Shown: positions 15,465-21,757 of the stretch, in pieces
How positions within the stretch are numbered: position 1 is the first letter of the stretch
Layout of the letters: every line of letters starts with the position of its first letter
NCBI GenBank assembly: GCA_034668825.1
Contig: JAXDOR010000079.1
Span: 1-21,757, forward strand
DNA length: 21,757 nt
Direction: 5' to 3'
Origin: CANKHA01 sp034668825
GTDB lineage: Bacteria; Pseudomonadota; Alphaproteobacteria; Rhizobiales; Xanthobacteraceae
Made by a program: the position numbers and the translations under genes
Notes under the pieces: generated by a model
What the model was told of the DNA's origin: nothing
The model's input: only the letters and a program-made list of their open reading frames with translations
The model's database searches: none

Positions 15465-16387
15465 TGGAAGTTGTCCTTGGCGCGACCCATCAGCTCGATG
15501 AAGACGTCTTCCAACGACGGCTCGGAGGCGATCCATCTCAGCGTCGGGTCATTACGATGAGGCTTGATAGCCGCTTCGAGCGTCTCTTTGTCCCGGCTGG
15601 AAATATGAAGGCTGGTGCCGAAGGGTGCTACCAAGAGGCCAGGTTTGTTGCTGAGTTCGGCCGAAAGCCCCGGCAGGCCCGGTCCGCTCACCGTGTAGGT
15701 CGCCAGCGCCGATTTCGCGATCACCTCATCGACGGTGCCGTGAACCAGCAAGTGGCCGTAAGCGATATACGCAATCTCATGGCAGCGTTCGGCTTCGTCC
15801 ATGTAATGCGTCGACACCAGGACGGTGAGGCCATCGGCGGCGAGCGCATGGATCTCGTTCCAGAACTCCCGCCGCGCCTTCGGGTCGACGCCGGCCGTCG
15901 GCTCATCGAGCAGAAGCAGTTCCGGGTTGGACAAAGTACAGGCTCCGAGCGCCAGCCTTTGCTTCCAACCGCCCGAGAGCGAGCCCGCGATCTGCTCGCC
16001 CCGTCCGGTCAAGCCGAGCCGTTCGATAGCGGCACGCGCGGCGGCGCGCGGATCAGGAATGCCGTAAATGCGGCCGACGAATTCCAGATTCTCCCGCACC
16101 GAAAGATCCTGATACAGGCTGAAGCGCTGCGTCATGTAACCGACGTGGACCTTGATCTTGTCGGTTTCGGTGATGATGTCGTAGCCGAGACAGGTGCCGT
16201 GGCCCGTGTCCGGCGTCAGCAACCCGCAAAGCATACGGATGGTCGTGGTTTTGCCGGAGCCGTTGGGACCCAAGAAGCCGTAGATCGTCCCGCGCTTCAC
16301 CTGCATCGACAGATCGTGCACCACCTCGCGGCCATCGAAGGATTTTGACAGACCTTCAACGTCGATCACGATATCAGCAGCCGTCAT
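15461..16387 (-). CDS. ABC exporter ATP-binding protein
   Basis: This 308-aa cytosolic ATPase would power the adjacent permease. The Walker A motif GPNGSGKTT is at 40-48, the Q-loop Gln at 87, the signature LSGGWKQR at 137-144, Walker B LLLLDEPT at 157-164 and the H-loop His at 194, so the site is complete. A C-terminal regulatory tail of about 80 residues ends in the SLEDVFIELMG stretch common in CcmA/DrrA-type ATPases. It is a single nucleotide-binding domain, unlike the fused double-domain YbhF. Its ATG overlaps the stop of the adaptor gene and its TGA overlaps the start of the permease gene. Confidence 0.95.
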   Translation of the reverse strand: MTAADIVIDVEGLSKSFDGREVVHDLSMQVKRGTIYGFLGPNGSGKTTTIRMLCGLLTPDTGHGTCLGYDIITETDKIKVHVGYMTQRFSLYQDLSVRENLEFVGRIYGIPDPRAAARAAIERLGLTGRGEQIAGSLSGGWKQRLALGACTLSNPELLLLDEPTAGVDPKARREFWNEIHALAADGLTVLVSTHYMDEAERCHEIAYIAYGHLLVHGTVDEVIAKSALATYTVSGPGLPGLSAELSNKPGLLVAPFGTSLHISSRDKETLEAAIKPHRNDPTLRWIASEPSLEDVFIELMGRAKDNFQ

Positions 16388-17151
16388 CGCCGCGGCTCCG
16401 GCGGCAGCAAGGCAACGCTCACCGGCTGGCCGACACGGAAAGCCTCAGGCCGGTCCGGCCGTGCCTCGACCAGGAACACGAGCTTAGCCCGCTCCTCCAG
16501 GCTGTAAATGACGGGCGGGGTGAATTCCGCGGTACGCGCGATGAAACTGATGCGCGCCGTTAGGTCTGGAGGACAGCCGTCACAAGCGATATGCAGGGCT
16601 TGATCGAGCGCGATCTTCGGCAGCACTGCCTCGGGAACAAAGAAGCGCAATTTCATATTGGCGGGCGGCAACAGCGCCACCACGGGCCGTCCAGCCGGAA
16701 CCAGCTCTCCCGGTCGGAAATAAACCTGTTGCACCGTTCCCGTGACCGGACTGGCGACCTTTCGGCGCGCAAGCCGCGTCTGCGAGGAATTGAGCCTCGC
16801 CTCCGCCGTGCGCAACGTCGCCTCCGTGTCTTCAAATGCCTTTTGCGTGCCGACATTGGTTTTCAGCAGCACCTGCGCGCGGTCGAAGGCTTGCCGGGCA
16901 TTAGTAACGGCCGCCTGATTTTGCTTCAGGTCGGCCTGCTGCAAATCGTCATCGACGGTGAACAGCGGCGCGCCTGCAGTGACCGTGTTGCCTTCGCGAA
17001 CTGACAAAGTTTCCACCCGTCCCGGCTCGTCCGGACTTACGAAGACGAGATCGGCCTCGACCCATCCCTGATAGGCAGGATCGTCCGTTCGGCCGCAGGC
17101 CGCGAGCACGACGGCCACCATGGCAAGCCATGCACATCGCCTGGCGCTCAT
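16384..17151 (-). CDS. HlyD/YbhG-type periplasmic adaptor lipoprotein
   Basis: This membrane-fusion protein of 255 aa links the inner-membrane ABC exporter to the envelope. The N-terminus has a lipobox LAAC with the lipidated Cys at 19. A lipoyl/barrel half follows (VFVSPDEPGRVETLSVREGNTVTAG), then a coiled-coil hairpin (about 75-140, rich in Gln, Ala, Lys and Glu), the second lipoyl half (VASPVTGTVQQVYFRPGELV) and a beta-barrel part containing CDGCP. The ATG at 17151 has a strong GGGGAGGGG ribosome-binding site and overlaps the TetR stop; the frame is open upstream only inside tetR. The paired Cys of CDGCP is odd for a periplasmic adaptor and may form a disulfide. Confidence 0.93.
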   Translation of the reverse strand: MSARRCAWLAMVAVVLAACGRTDDPAYQGWVEADLVFVSPDEPGRVETLSVREGNTVTAGAPLFTVDDDLQQADLKQNQAAVTNARQAFDRAQVLLKTNVGTQKAFEDTEATLRTAEARLNSSQTRLARRKVASPVTGTVQQVYFRPGELVPAGRPVVALLPPANMKLRFFVPEAVLPKIALDQALHIACDGCPPDLTARISFIARTAEFTPPVIYSLEERAKLVFLVEARPDRPEAFRVGQPVSVALLPPEPRR

Positions 17152-17846
17152 GCCCCCCTCCCCTTGCCGAATATCAGATCGAGATAAGCGTGCATGAAGG
17201 CCCGCACGTCGAGCGGCGCCCAGCGCTCGAACAGCCCGCTCCAAACAATCGCAACGATCCCCGGCGCTCCAAGCAGTTGCGGAAAACGCACCAGCGAGTC
17301 ATTCGGCAACTCGCCCTTATCAACGGCGCGTTGCGCGAGGCGGCGCAACACGCCGAGCAGCCGCTCCACCACCTCGCGGTAATAGAACTCCGCAAGTTTC
17401 GGAAAACGCGGGCCTTCGGCGATGATCAGCCGCAGCACATCCTTGCGGCGGGTACCGAAAATCTCGCGCACAAACAGATCGATCAGGTTCTCGGCGACGC
17501 TACGCATCGGCAAGTCGGCGAGCGGCGCGCCTTCAAGCGCGGCGACCAGCGGGCTCAGCTGCGCGCGTATCAGTTCTTGGAACAGCATCTCCTTATCGCG
17601 GAAATGCAGATAGATTGTGCCCTTGGCAACGCCCGCTCGATTGGCGACATCATCGAGCCGCGTTGCCGCAAAACCGGATGCCGAAAATTCTTCGAGCGCC
17701 GCGGCGAGAATAGCTTCTTTCCGCTTCACGCTTTGCAGTGCGCGCGGGCTGATTGGCGGACGTTTGCCTGCAACGGCGATTAAGCCGCTCGATTTCGCCG
17801 CATGCCCCGTTCTCGTGGCTTTTTTGACGTTCGCCATGGAGACCAT
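17148..17846 (-). CDS. TetR-family repressor of the downstream export operon
   Basis: This 232-aa protein has an N-terminal helix-turn-helix (about 42-90), with the recognition-helix region AGVAKGTIYLHF at 71-82 and the usual FRDKEMLF after it; the rest is a helical ligand-binding domain. A basic 40-residue extension precedes the HTH, longer than in most TetR proteins. ATGs at 17846 and 17837 are both possible, and neither has a good Shine-Dalgarno. Since it is the first gene of the operon and a palindromic operator lies directly upstream, it very likely represses itself and the exporter genes until an effector binds. The inducing molecule is unknown. Confidence 0.93.
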   Translation of the reverse strand: MVSMANVKKATRTGHAAKSSGLIAVAGKRPPISPRALQSVKRKEAILAAALEEFSASGFAATRLDDVANRAGVAKGTIYLHFRDKEMLFQELIRAQLSPLVAALEGAPLADLPMRSVAENLIDLFVREIFGTRRKDVLRLIIAEGPRFPKLAEFYYREVVERLLGVLRRLAQRAVDKGELPNDSLVRFPQLLGAPGIVAIVWSGLFERWAPLDVRAFMHAYLDLIFGKGRGA

Positions 17847-17855
17847 TTACCGAAG

Positions 17856-17884
17856 TCTATATGACTGACTGGTCAGTCAGCTAA
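17856..17884 (-). promoter_or_regulatory. tetR promoter with embedded palindromic operator
   Basis: TGACTGAC-TG-GTCAGTCA (17862-17879) is a perfect 8-bp inverted repeat, the usual form of a TetR-family operator. On the minus strand TATAGA (17856-17861) is a good -10, and TTAGCT lies 17 bases upstream as a weak -35, so the operator fills the spacer and bound repressor would block RNA polymerase. The -10 lies only ten bases from the first possible ATG, so the mRNA may be almost leaderless. The palindrome is certain; the promoter hexamers are inferred. Confidence 0.75.
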
Positions 17885-17911
17885 ATTAGGCCAAGTGAGC
17901 TCGTCTGGCAA

Positions 17912-17926
17912 GTGCCGCCTCGGCAC
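17912..17926 (-). terminator. Weak hairpin after the xdhC/moeA-mocA operon
   Basis: GTGCCG (17912-17917) pairs with CGGCAC (17921-17926) around a 3-base loop, 26 bases past the stop of the MoeA/MocA fusion gene. No T-run follows, so it is at best a poor terminator or a 3'-end hairpin. It lies before the tetR promoter, where a transcript boundary would be expected. Confidence 0.3.
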
Positions 17927-17951
17927 CGCACGAAATGGAGCGTTTAGCGGA

Positions 17952-19574
17952 TTACTTTTGCTCGATATCGGCCTTCACCGCCGCCAACGTTTCCGCCGTG
18001 TCGACATCGAGAAACGCCGCGTCGCCGGTGACTGGCACTTCCGTCACCGCTTCCGCATACCCGGCGATGAAATGCCGGGCGCCGACATCGCCGTCGATGG
18101 TCATCAGGTCGGGAAAGAAGCGCCACGACCAAAGAACCGGATTGCCGCGTTTGCCGTCCAGCGTCGGCACCACGACCAGAGCGCCCTTCTCCGGATCGAA
18201 GGCGGCAATCAACCGGTCAATCAAATCGGAACTCACCTGCGGCATGTCGGCCAGACAGATGATGGCGCCGTCGGTATCCGCGGGCACCGCCTTCACCCCT
18301 GCGCGCAATGAAGTTCCTAATCCTTGTGCAAAATCCGGATTGTGGACGATACGCAGATCGAGACCGGCGAGCGCGGCCTCGACCTGCTCGCGCTGGTGGC
18401 CGGTCACGACGATGACCGGGTTGGCGCGCGAGGCCAGCGCCTGTTCGGCAGCGATGCGGACCAGCGGCTTGCCATCGATCTCGGCCAGCAGCTTGTTTGG
18501 CCCGCCCATCCGCGTCGAGCGCCCGGCGGCGAGGATGATCGCGGCAACCCGTCGGCCCGCCGTAGTGACCGGTTCCTTGCGCGGCTGCGGGCGGGTGATG
18601 ATTTCCATCAGCAGGCCGCCGACGCCCATGCCAGTGATGTCCTCCCGCGAGACCGGAAGGCCGGCGAGCAACCGCGTCAGCACCCAATCAAACCCATTTT
18701 CCTTCGGACTGCGCGCGCAACCCGGCGCTCCCAACACCACGCTGCCGCGAGCCTGTCCGACGAGGAGCAGATTGCCTGGATCCACCGGCATACCGAAATG
18801 CTCGATTGTGCCACCAACGGCATCGATCGCCGCGGGGATGACATCGCGCCGATCGGCGATGGCCGAAGCGCCGAAGATAACGACCAGCTCGGCACCTTGC
18901 TTGAGCAGCGCATCAAGCGCCTGCGCCACGGCAATGTCATCATGCGCAACCCGCCGCTCAGCGATAATTGCGGCTCCGGTCGGCGCCAAACGTTCCGCCA
19001 TCACCTTCACGGTCTTGTCGACAACCTTCGGCGCAAGTCCGGGCAGCAGGGTGGAGATGACGCCGATCTTGCGAATGACATAGGGGGCAACGCGAATGAG
19101 CGGCTTGGCCGACTCCGCGATGGCAACTGCGGCATCCCGCTGCGCCGCGCCGACCGCGAAGGGAATGATCTTGACCGTCGCGATCATCTCCCCGGCGACT
19201 ACCGGTTTGTAAGCGGGCAGTGTCGCCAGGGTGATGGCCTCATCAATGCGATTGAGCCTGTCGATGCTTTCCTTATCGACGACGAGCACGCCTGCTTCCT
19301 CTGCGAACAAATTGCAGCGGCCGGTAAAGGCGCGATCGACGTGCACGCCCCGGCCGGCAACCGCTGTCGCGATTTCCGCGGCAGCGATGTCCTCGGACAC
19401 GTCGCCCGGCTCAAGCCGTGCCACGACGAGATCGGAAACCCCGGCGGCTTCCAGAGCGGTCACTTCGGATGGGCCGATTAATGTGCCTTTCTTCAGCACC
19501 AACGCATCTTGGCGGATGCTATGGACCGCGGTGGCGCCAAGCGCCTCACAGGGCGGAACCGCGCCGAATTTCAT
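17952..19574 (-). CDS. Molybdopterin-binding/NTP-transferase fusion (MoeA-like + MocA-like)
   Basis: This 540-aa protein has two parts. Residues 1 to about 330 resemble the MoeA/MoCF molybdopterin-binding fold (VVIFGASAIADRRD near 232-244, then HFGMPVDPGNLLLVG). From about 343 it is a MobA/MocA-type nucleotidyltransferase with LAAGRSTRMGGPNKLL at 348-363, VIVVTGH, and LADMPQVSSDLID. MocA-type enzymes add CMP to the molybdenum cofactor (giving MCD) for xanthine/CO-dehydrogenase-type enzymes, so this protein may both hold and cytidylylate the cofactor; that is family-based inference. It is third in a run of overlapping genes after the two XdhC halves (ATGA overlap at 19571-19574). The gene symbol is left empty because the fusion has no settled name. 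Confidence 0.9.
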   Translation of the reverse strand: MKFGAVPPCEALGATAVHSIRQDALVLKKGTLIGPSEVTALEAAGVSDLVVARLEPGDVSEDIAAAEIATAVAGRGVHVDRAFTGRCNLFAEEAGVLVVDKESIDRLNRIDEAITLATLPAYKPVVAGEMIATVKIIPFAVGAAQRDAAVAIAESAKPLIRVAPYVIRKIGVISTLLPGLAPKVVDKTVKVMAERLAPTGAAIIAERRVAHDDIAVAQALDALLKQGAELVVIFGASAIADRRDVIPAAIDAVGGTIEHFGMPVDPGNLLLVGQARGSVVLGAPGCARSPKENGFDWVLTRLLAGLPVSREDITGMGVGGLLMEIITRPQPRKEPVTTAGRRVAAIILAAGRSTRMGGPNKLLAEIDGKPLVRIAAEQALASRANPVIVVTGHQREQVEAALAGLDLRIVHNPDFAQGLGTSLRAGVKAVPADTDGAIICLADMPQVSSDLIDRLIAAFDPEKGALVVVPTLDGKRGNPVLWSWRFFPDLMTIDGDVGARHFIAGYAEAVTEVPVTGDAAFLDVDTAETLAAVKADIEQK

Positions 19575-20263
19575 CGCTTGCCCTCGGCGGACAACCGCAG
19601 CCGGGCGGTGATCTCACCCATGATGGCGACGGCGATCTCCGCAGGAGAAACGGCGCCGATGGCCAGACCGATGGGCGAATGAATGCGCGCGATGTCCGCG
19701 TCGGTCATGCCCTGTTGCTTCAGCCGCTCGACGCGGCGCGCATGCGTCTTCTTCGAGCCCAGCGCGCCGATATAGAAGCAATCGCGCGCCAACGCGTGCA
19801 ACAGCGCCGGATCGTCGATCTTGGGATCGTGGGTCAGGGCTACGAAAGCAGTGTAGCGGTCGATGCCGAGCGGCGGCAGCGCCACATCGGGCCATTCCGC
19901 AATCACCTTCACTTCGGGAAAGCGCTCGACCGTCGCAAAGGCGGTGCGCGGGTCAACAATAGTGACGTCATAGCCCAACAGCCGCGCCATCGGCGCCAGC
20001 GCCTGGCTGATATGCACGGCGCCGGTGACGACCAGACGCGGCGGCGGCACATGCACGGTGAGGAATACGCGGCCTTCGCCGGTCTCCTCCATGCCGCTCT
20101 TTCCGCTGCGCAGATGCTTTTCGAGGACGTCTTTCAAAGCGTCGCCGGAAATATCCGCGGCCTTCACCAAGCGCTGCGCGCCACTTGCCATATCGGTGAC
20201 GAGGATCACCGCGCGGCGAGCCGCACGTTCGGCGTTGAGAGTTGCGAGGATGTCGAGACGCAA
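19571..20263 (-). CDS. XdhC C-terminal (Rossmann-type) domain protein
   Basis: This 230-aa protein corresponds to the C-terminal NAD-type domain of XdhC, which carries molybdenum cofactor to xanthine/CO-dehydrogenase-type enzymes. Key stretches are RLVVTGAVHISQALAPMA (the dinucleotide-like loop, with GAVHIS where many relatives have GAGHV), ALTHDPKIDDPAL, FYIGALGSKKTHARRV and HSPIGLAIGAVSPAEIAVAI. The start is set at a TTG (20261-20263) because RLDILATLNAERAAR, the usual family N-terminus, begins there and a GGTGGAG ribosome-binding site lies a few bases upstream; the frame is open further only inside the upstream gene. The N-terminal XdhC domain is on a separate gene four bases upstream, in another frame. 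Confidence 0.87.
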   Translation of the reverse strand: MRLDILATLNAERAARRAVILVTDMASGAQRLVKAADISGDALKDVLEKHLRSGKSGMEETGEGRVFLTVHVPPPRLVVTGAVHISQALAPMARLLGYDVTIVDPRTAFATVERFPEVKVIAEWPDVALPPLGIDRYTAFVALTHDPKIDDPALLHALARDCFYIGALGSKKTHARRVERLKQQGMTDADIARIHSPIGLAIGAVSPAEIAVAIMGEITARLRLSAEGKR

Positions 20264-20267
20264 ACGG

Positions 20268-20591
20268 CTACTCCACCTTCTCCACGAAAACGCGAATGGT
20301 GCCGCCGCAGGAGAGGCCAACCTTCCAAGCCGTCTCGTCGGCGACGCCGAACTCCAGCGTCTTCGGCTTGCCGCTCTCGATCACGTCGATCGCCTCGGCG
20401 ACCACTGCGCCTTCGACGCAGCCGCCAGAAACGGAGCCTAGGAAGTTACCTTGATCGTCGATGACAAGGTTGGAGCCGATCGGCCGCGGCGCCGAGCCCC
20501 AGGTCTCGACTACCGTGGCAATTGCGACTCCACGCCCAGCTTTCCGCCAGTCTTCAGCGGCTTTGAGGATGTCCTCATCTCGCGCCAGCAT
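20268..20591 (-). CDS. XdhC/CoxI N-terminal domain protein
   Basis: This 107-aa protein is the N-terminal XdhC_CoxI domain alone, with GSAPRPIGS at 32-40, the SGGCVEG motif at 55-61 and FGVADETAWKVGLSCGGTI near 81-99. The conserved Cys residues (58 and 95) are in the usual places; in the family they help bind cofactor or metal. The protein ends cleanly and the C-terminal domain follows as a separate gene, so this is a natural split form rather than a broken gene. AGGAGC precedes the ATG as ribosome-binding site. It heads the operon with the XdhC C-domain and the MoeA/MocA fusion, and is divergent from the VOC gene across 127 bases that hold both promoters. Confidence 0.9.
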   Translation of the reverse strand: MLARDEDILKAAEDWRKAGRGVAIATVVETWGSAPRPIGSNLVIDDQGNFLGSVSGGCVEGAVVAEAIDVIESGKPKTLEFGVADETAWKVGLSCGGTIRVFVEKVE

Positions 20592-20718
20592 CGATCCTGC
20601 TCCTACATCGCGAGCTGGAACCTTATCCTATTGTCCGGCTCGCTGCCCATGCCGTGGTTGCCCGCCATCCCGCGCTTCCTACATATAGGTAACGCAGGCG
20701 CGAACGAGCGAGGCCACC

Positions 20719-21249
20719 ATGACCGAAACCATTACGAGACCGGACGAACGTCAGAAACAAGCTCCACAGGCGCCGTCCATCGATCCCGGCGTCAAGATCG
20801 GACACGTCCATCTCAAGGTCGCCGACCTCGATCGCGCGCTGGATTTCTACACCGGCGTGTTGGGTTTCGAGCTGACGCAGCGCATGCCCGGCGCTGCCTT
20901 CATGTCCGCGGGCGGCTATCATCACCATATTGCTTTGAATACCTGGGACAGCCTCGGCGCACCGCCGCCGCCGCCGGGCAGGACGGGCCTTTTTCATCTG
21001 GCAATCCTATATCCGACCCGCGCGTTGCTGGCCGACGCCTTGCGCCGGCTGATCGCCGCGGGAATTCCGCTGGACGGCGCCAGCGATCACGGTGTCAGCG
21101 AAGCGCTTTACCTGCGCGATCCCGACGACAACGGCGTCGAACTCTACTGGGATCGTCCGAAGGAGAAATGGCCGCGCACGCCTGATGGCGACTTGGCGAT
21201 GGTTACGCGGCGCCTGGATTTGCAAAATCTTCTGGGCGAGTTGGGCTAA
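20719..21249 (+). CDS. VOC-family protein (glyoxalase/extradiol dioxygenase-like)
   Basis: This 176-aa protein is of the vicinal oxygen chelate superfamily. The first module starts at GHVHLKVADLDRALDFY (28-44). Likely metal ligands are H29, H93 (GLFHLAIL) and E141 (NGVELYWDRP). YHHHIALNTW near 67-76 and a short Pro run (82-86) are typical of catechol-2,3-dioxygenase-like annotations, but only one pair of modules is present and the substrate is unknown. About 24 poorly conserved residues precede the domain. It sits alone on the plus strand inside the molybdenum-hydroxylase region, and its 3' end overlaps the CoxM-like gene by 47 bases. Confidence 0.88.
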   Translation: MTETITRPDERQKQAPQAPSIDPGVKIGHVHLKVADLDRALDFYTGVLGFELTQRMPGAAFMSAGGYHHHIALNTWDSLGAPPPPPGRTGLFHLAILYPTRALLADALRRLIAAGIPLDGASDHGVSEALYLRDPDDNGVELYWDRPKEKWPRTPDGDLAMVTRRLDLQNLLGELG

Positions 21250-21757
21250 CATCCTCTGGCGAATAGGTCCGGGCCTTCGTAACCGCTCGCTTCGCCAGAA
21301 TGCCGATGAGATGCGCGCGGTATTCCGCGCTGCCGTGGATATCGCCGTTAAGGCCGTCCGCCGAAACTGTGAGCCCATCAAGCGATTTCGGTGAAAACCG
21401 CTTCTGCAACGCCTCTTCAAAAGCGGTGACACGGAACACACCGTTAGCGCCCGCACCCGTCACGGCAACACGGATTTCTGGCCCTCGCTTGGAGACGAAC
21501 ACGCCGACCAGCGCATAGCGCGAGGCTTGATTGCGGAACTTCTCGTAGGCCGCCTTCTTGACCAGCGGAAACATCACCTTGGTGATGATCTCGTCGGGCT
21601 CAAGCGCTGTTTCGAACATGCCCTGGAAGAATTCGTCCGCTTTGATCTTCCGCTTGGAGGTGACGATGGTGGCGCCGAGCCCGAGACATGCCGCCGGATA
21701 ATCGGCCGTCGGATCGTTGTTGGCTACCGAACCGCCGATGGTTCCCCGATGGCGCAC
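21203..21757 (-). CDS. CoxM/CutM-type FAD-binding subunit, N-terminus beyond the window
   Basis: This is the C-terminal 184 residues of a medium, FAD-binding subunit of a CO/xanthine-dehydrogenase-type molybdenum hydroxylase, which passes electrons from the iron-sulfur subunit to the acceptor. The fragment opens with RHRGTIGGSVANNDPTADYP, the second FAD-binding motif (TIGGS) of the family. The later KFRNQASRYALVGVFV, the GAGANGVFR stretch and the DIHGSAEYRAHLIGIL segment match CoxM C-terminal domains. About 100 N-terminal residues, including the AGGT-type first FAD motif, should lie past the right edge. Neighbouring XdhC and MoeA/MocA genes support assembly of such an enzyme. Without the large subunit I cannot say whether it oxidises CO or another substrate. 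Confidence 0.93.
   Translation of the reverse strand: MRHRGTIGGSVANNDPTADYPAACLGLGATIVTSKRKIKADEFFQGMFETALEPDEIITKVMFPLVKKAAYEKFRNQASRYALVGVFVSKRGPEIRVAVTGAGANGVFRVTAFEEALQKRFSPKSLDGLTVSADGLNGDIHGSAEYRAHLIGILAKRAVTKARTYSPEDVSPTRPEDFANPGAA

Noticed and set aside
15464..15536. Longer N-terminus for the ABC permease
   Set aside because: The extra 24 codons lie inside the ATPase gene and look unlike a permease N-terminus; the ATGA overlap start is better.
17935..19481. Two long plus-strand open frames opposite the MoeA/MocA fusion gene
   Set aside because: They are antisense shadows; the minus-strand protein has clear domains and motifs throughout.
20268..20320. Possible frameshift joining the two XdhC halves into one gene
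   Set aside because: The N-domain gene ends cleanly, the C-domain gene has its own ribosome-binding site and family-typical N-terminus, and I recall split forms in Rhizobiales; a frameshift is not needed.

Overview
The window is GC-rich and densely coded. It looks like chromosomal DNA of an alphaproteobacterium of the order Hyphomicrobiales (Rhizobiales), close to the Bradyrhizobium/Xanthobacteraceae branch. The clues are a Usg-family gene, a BcsS-family outer-membrane gene, a bradavidin-like avidin, a CIRCE-controlled groESL operon, a CtrA-type TTAA-N7-TTAA box, two palindromic intergenic repeats of a type common in this group, and a split XdhC / MoeA-MocA cluster beside a CO-dehydrogenase-like FAD subunit. 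No rRNA, tRNA, CRISPR array, prophage or insertion sequence was seen.

Layout. (1) 1-1200, minus: a CinA-type molybdopterin-binding-domain gene translationally coupled (ATGA) to xanthine phosphoribosyltransferase, which runs off the left edge. (2) 1385-1869, minus: a secreted avidin-family protein followed by a perfect 14-bp hairpin. (3) 1870-2180: a divergent control region with a CtrA-like box, a 10-bp direct repeat and a hairpin. (4) 2181-6710, plus: a membrane GGDEF-EAL protein, a short-chain dehydrogenase, a dispersed palindromic repeat and a CNT-family nucleoside transporter. (5) 6711-7278: a structured, GC-rich stretch without a convincing gene, ending in a second palindromic repeat. 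(6) 7279-10116: usg (minus), then CIRCE-groES-groEL with a strong intrinsic terminator. (7) 10228-12160, plus: an unrecognised single-membrane-segment protein, then a DUF72-DUF488 pair with overlapping codons. (8) 12157-14319: an MFS transporter (minus) and an orphan BcsS-like outer-membrane protein (plus). (9) 14325-17879, minus: a tightly overlapped tetR-hlyD-ABC ATPase-ABC permease operon with a palindromic operator at the tetR promoter. (10) 17952-21757: split xdhC genes and a MoeA/MocA fusion (minus), a VOC-family protein (plus), and the C-terminal part of a CoxM-type FAD subunit (minus).

How the genes fit together. The right end is probably part of a molybdenum-hydroxylase locus. The CoxM-like subunit belongs to a CO/xanthine-dehydrogenase-type enzyme whose other subunits should lie beyond the right edge, and the XdhC halves and MoeA/MocA fusion would make or load its molybdenum cofactor. 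The TetR operon is a self-contained, probably self-repressed export system. The left part has a purine-salvage flavour (xanthine phosphoribosyltransferase, nucleoside transporter), but those genes are not in one operon. Most of the window is ordinary core or accessory metabolism. The items most worth following up are the avidin gene, the CtrA-box/GGDEF-EAL promoter, the tetR operator-promoter layout and the unexplained structured region at 6790-7170.
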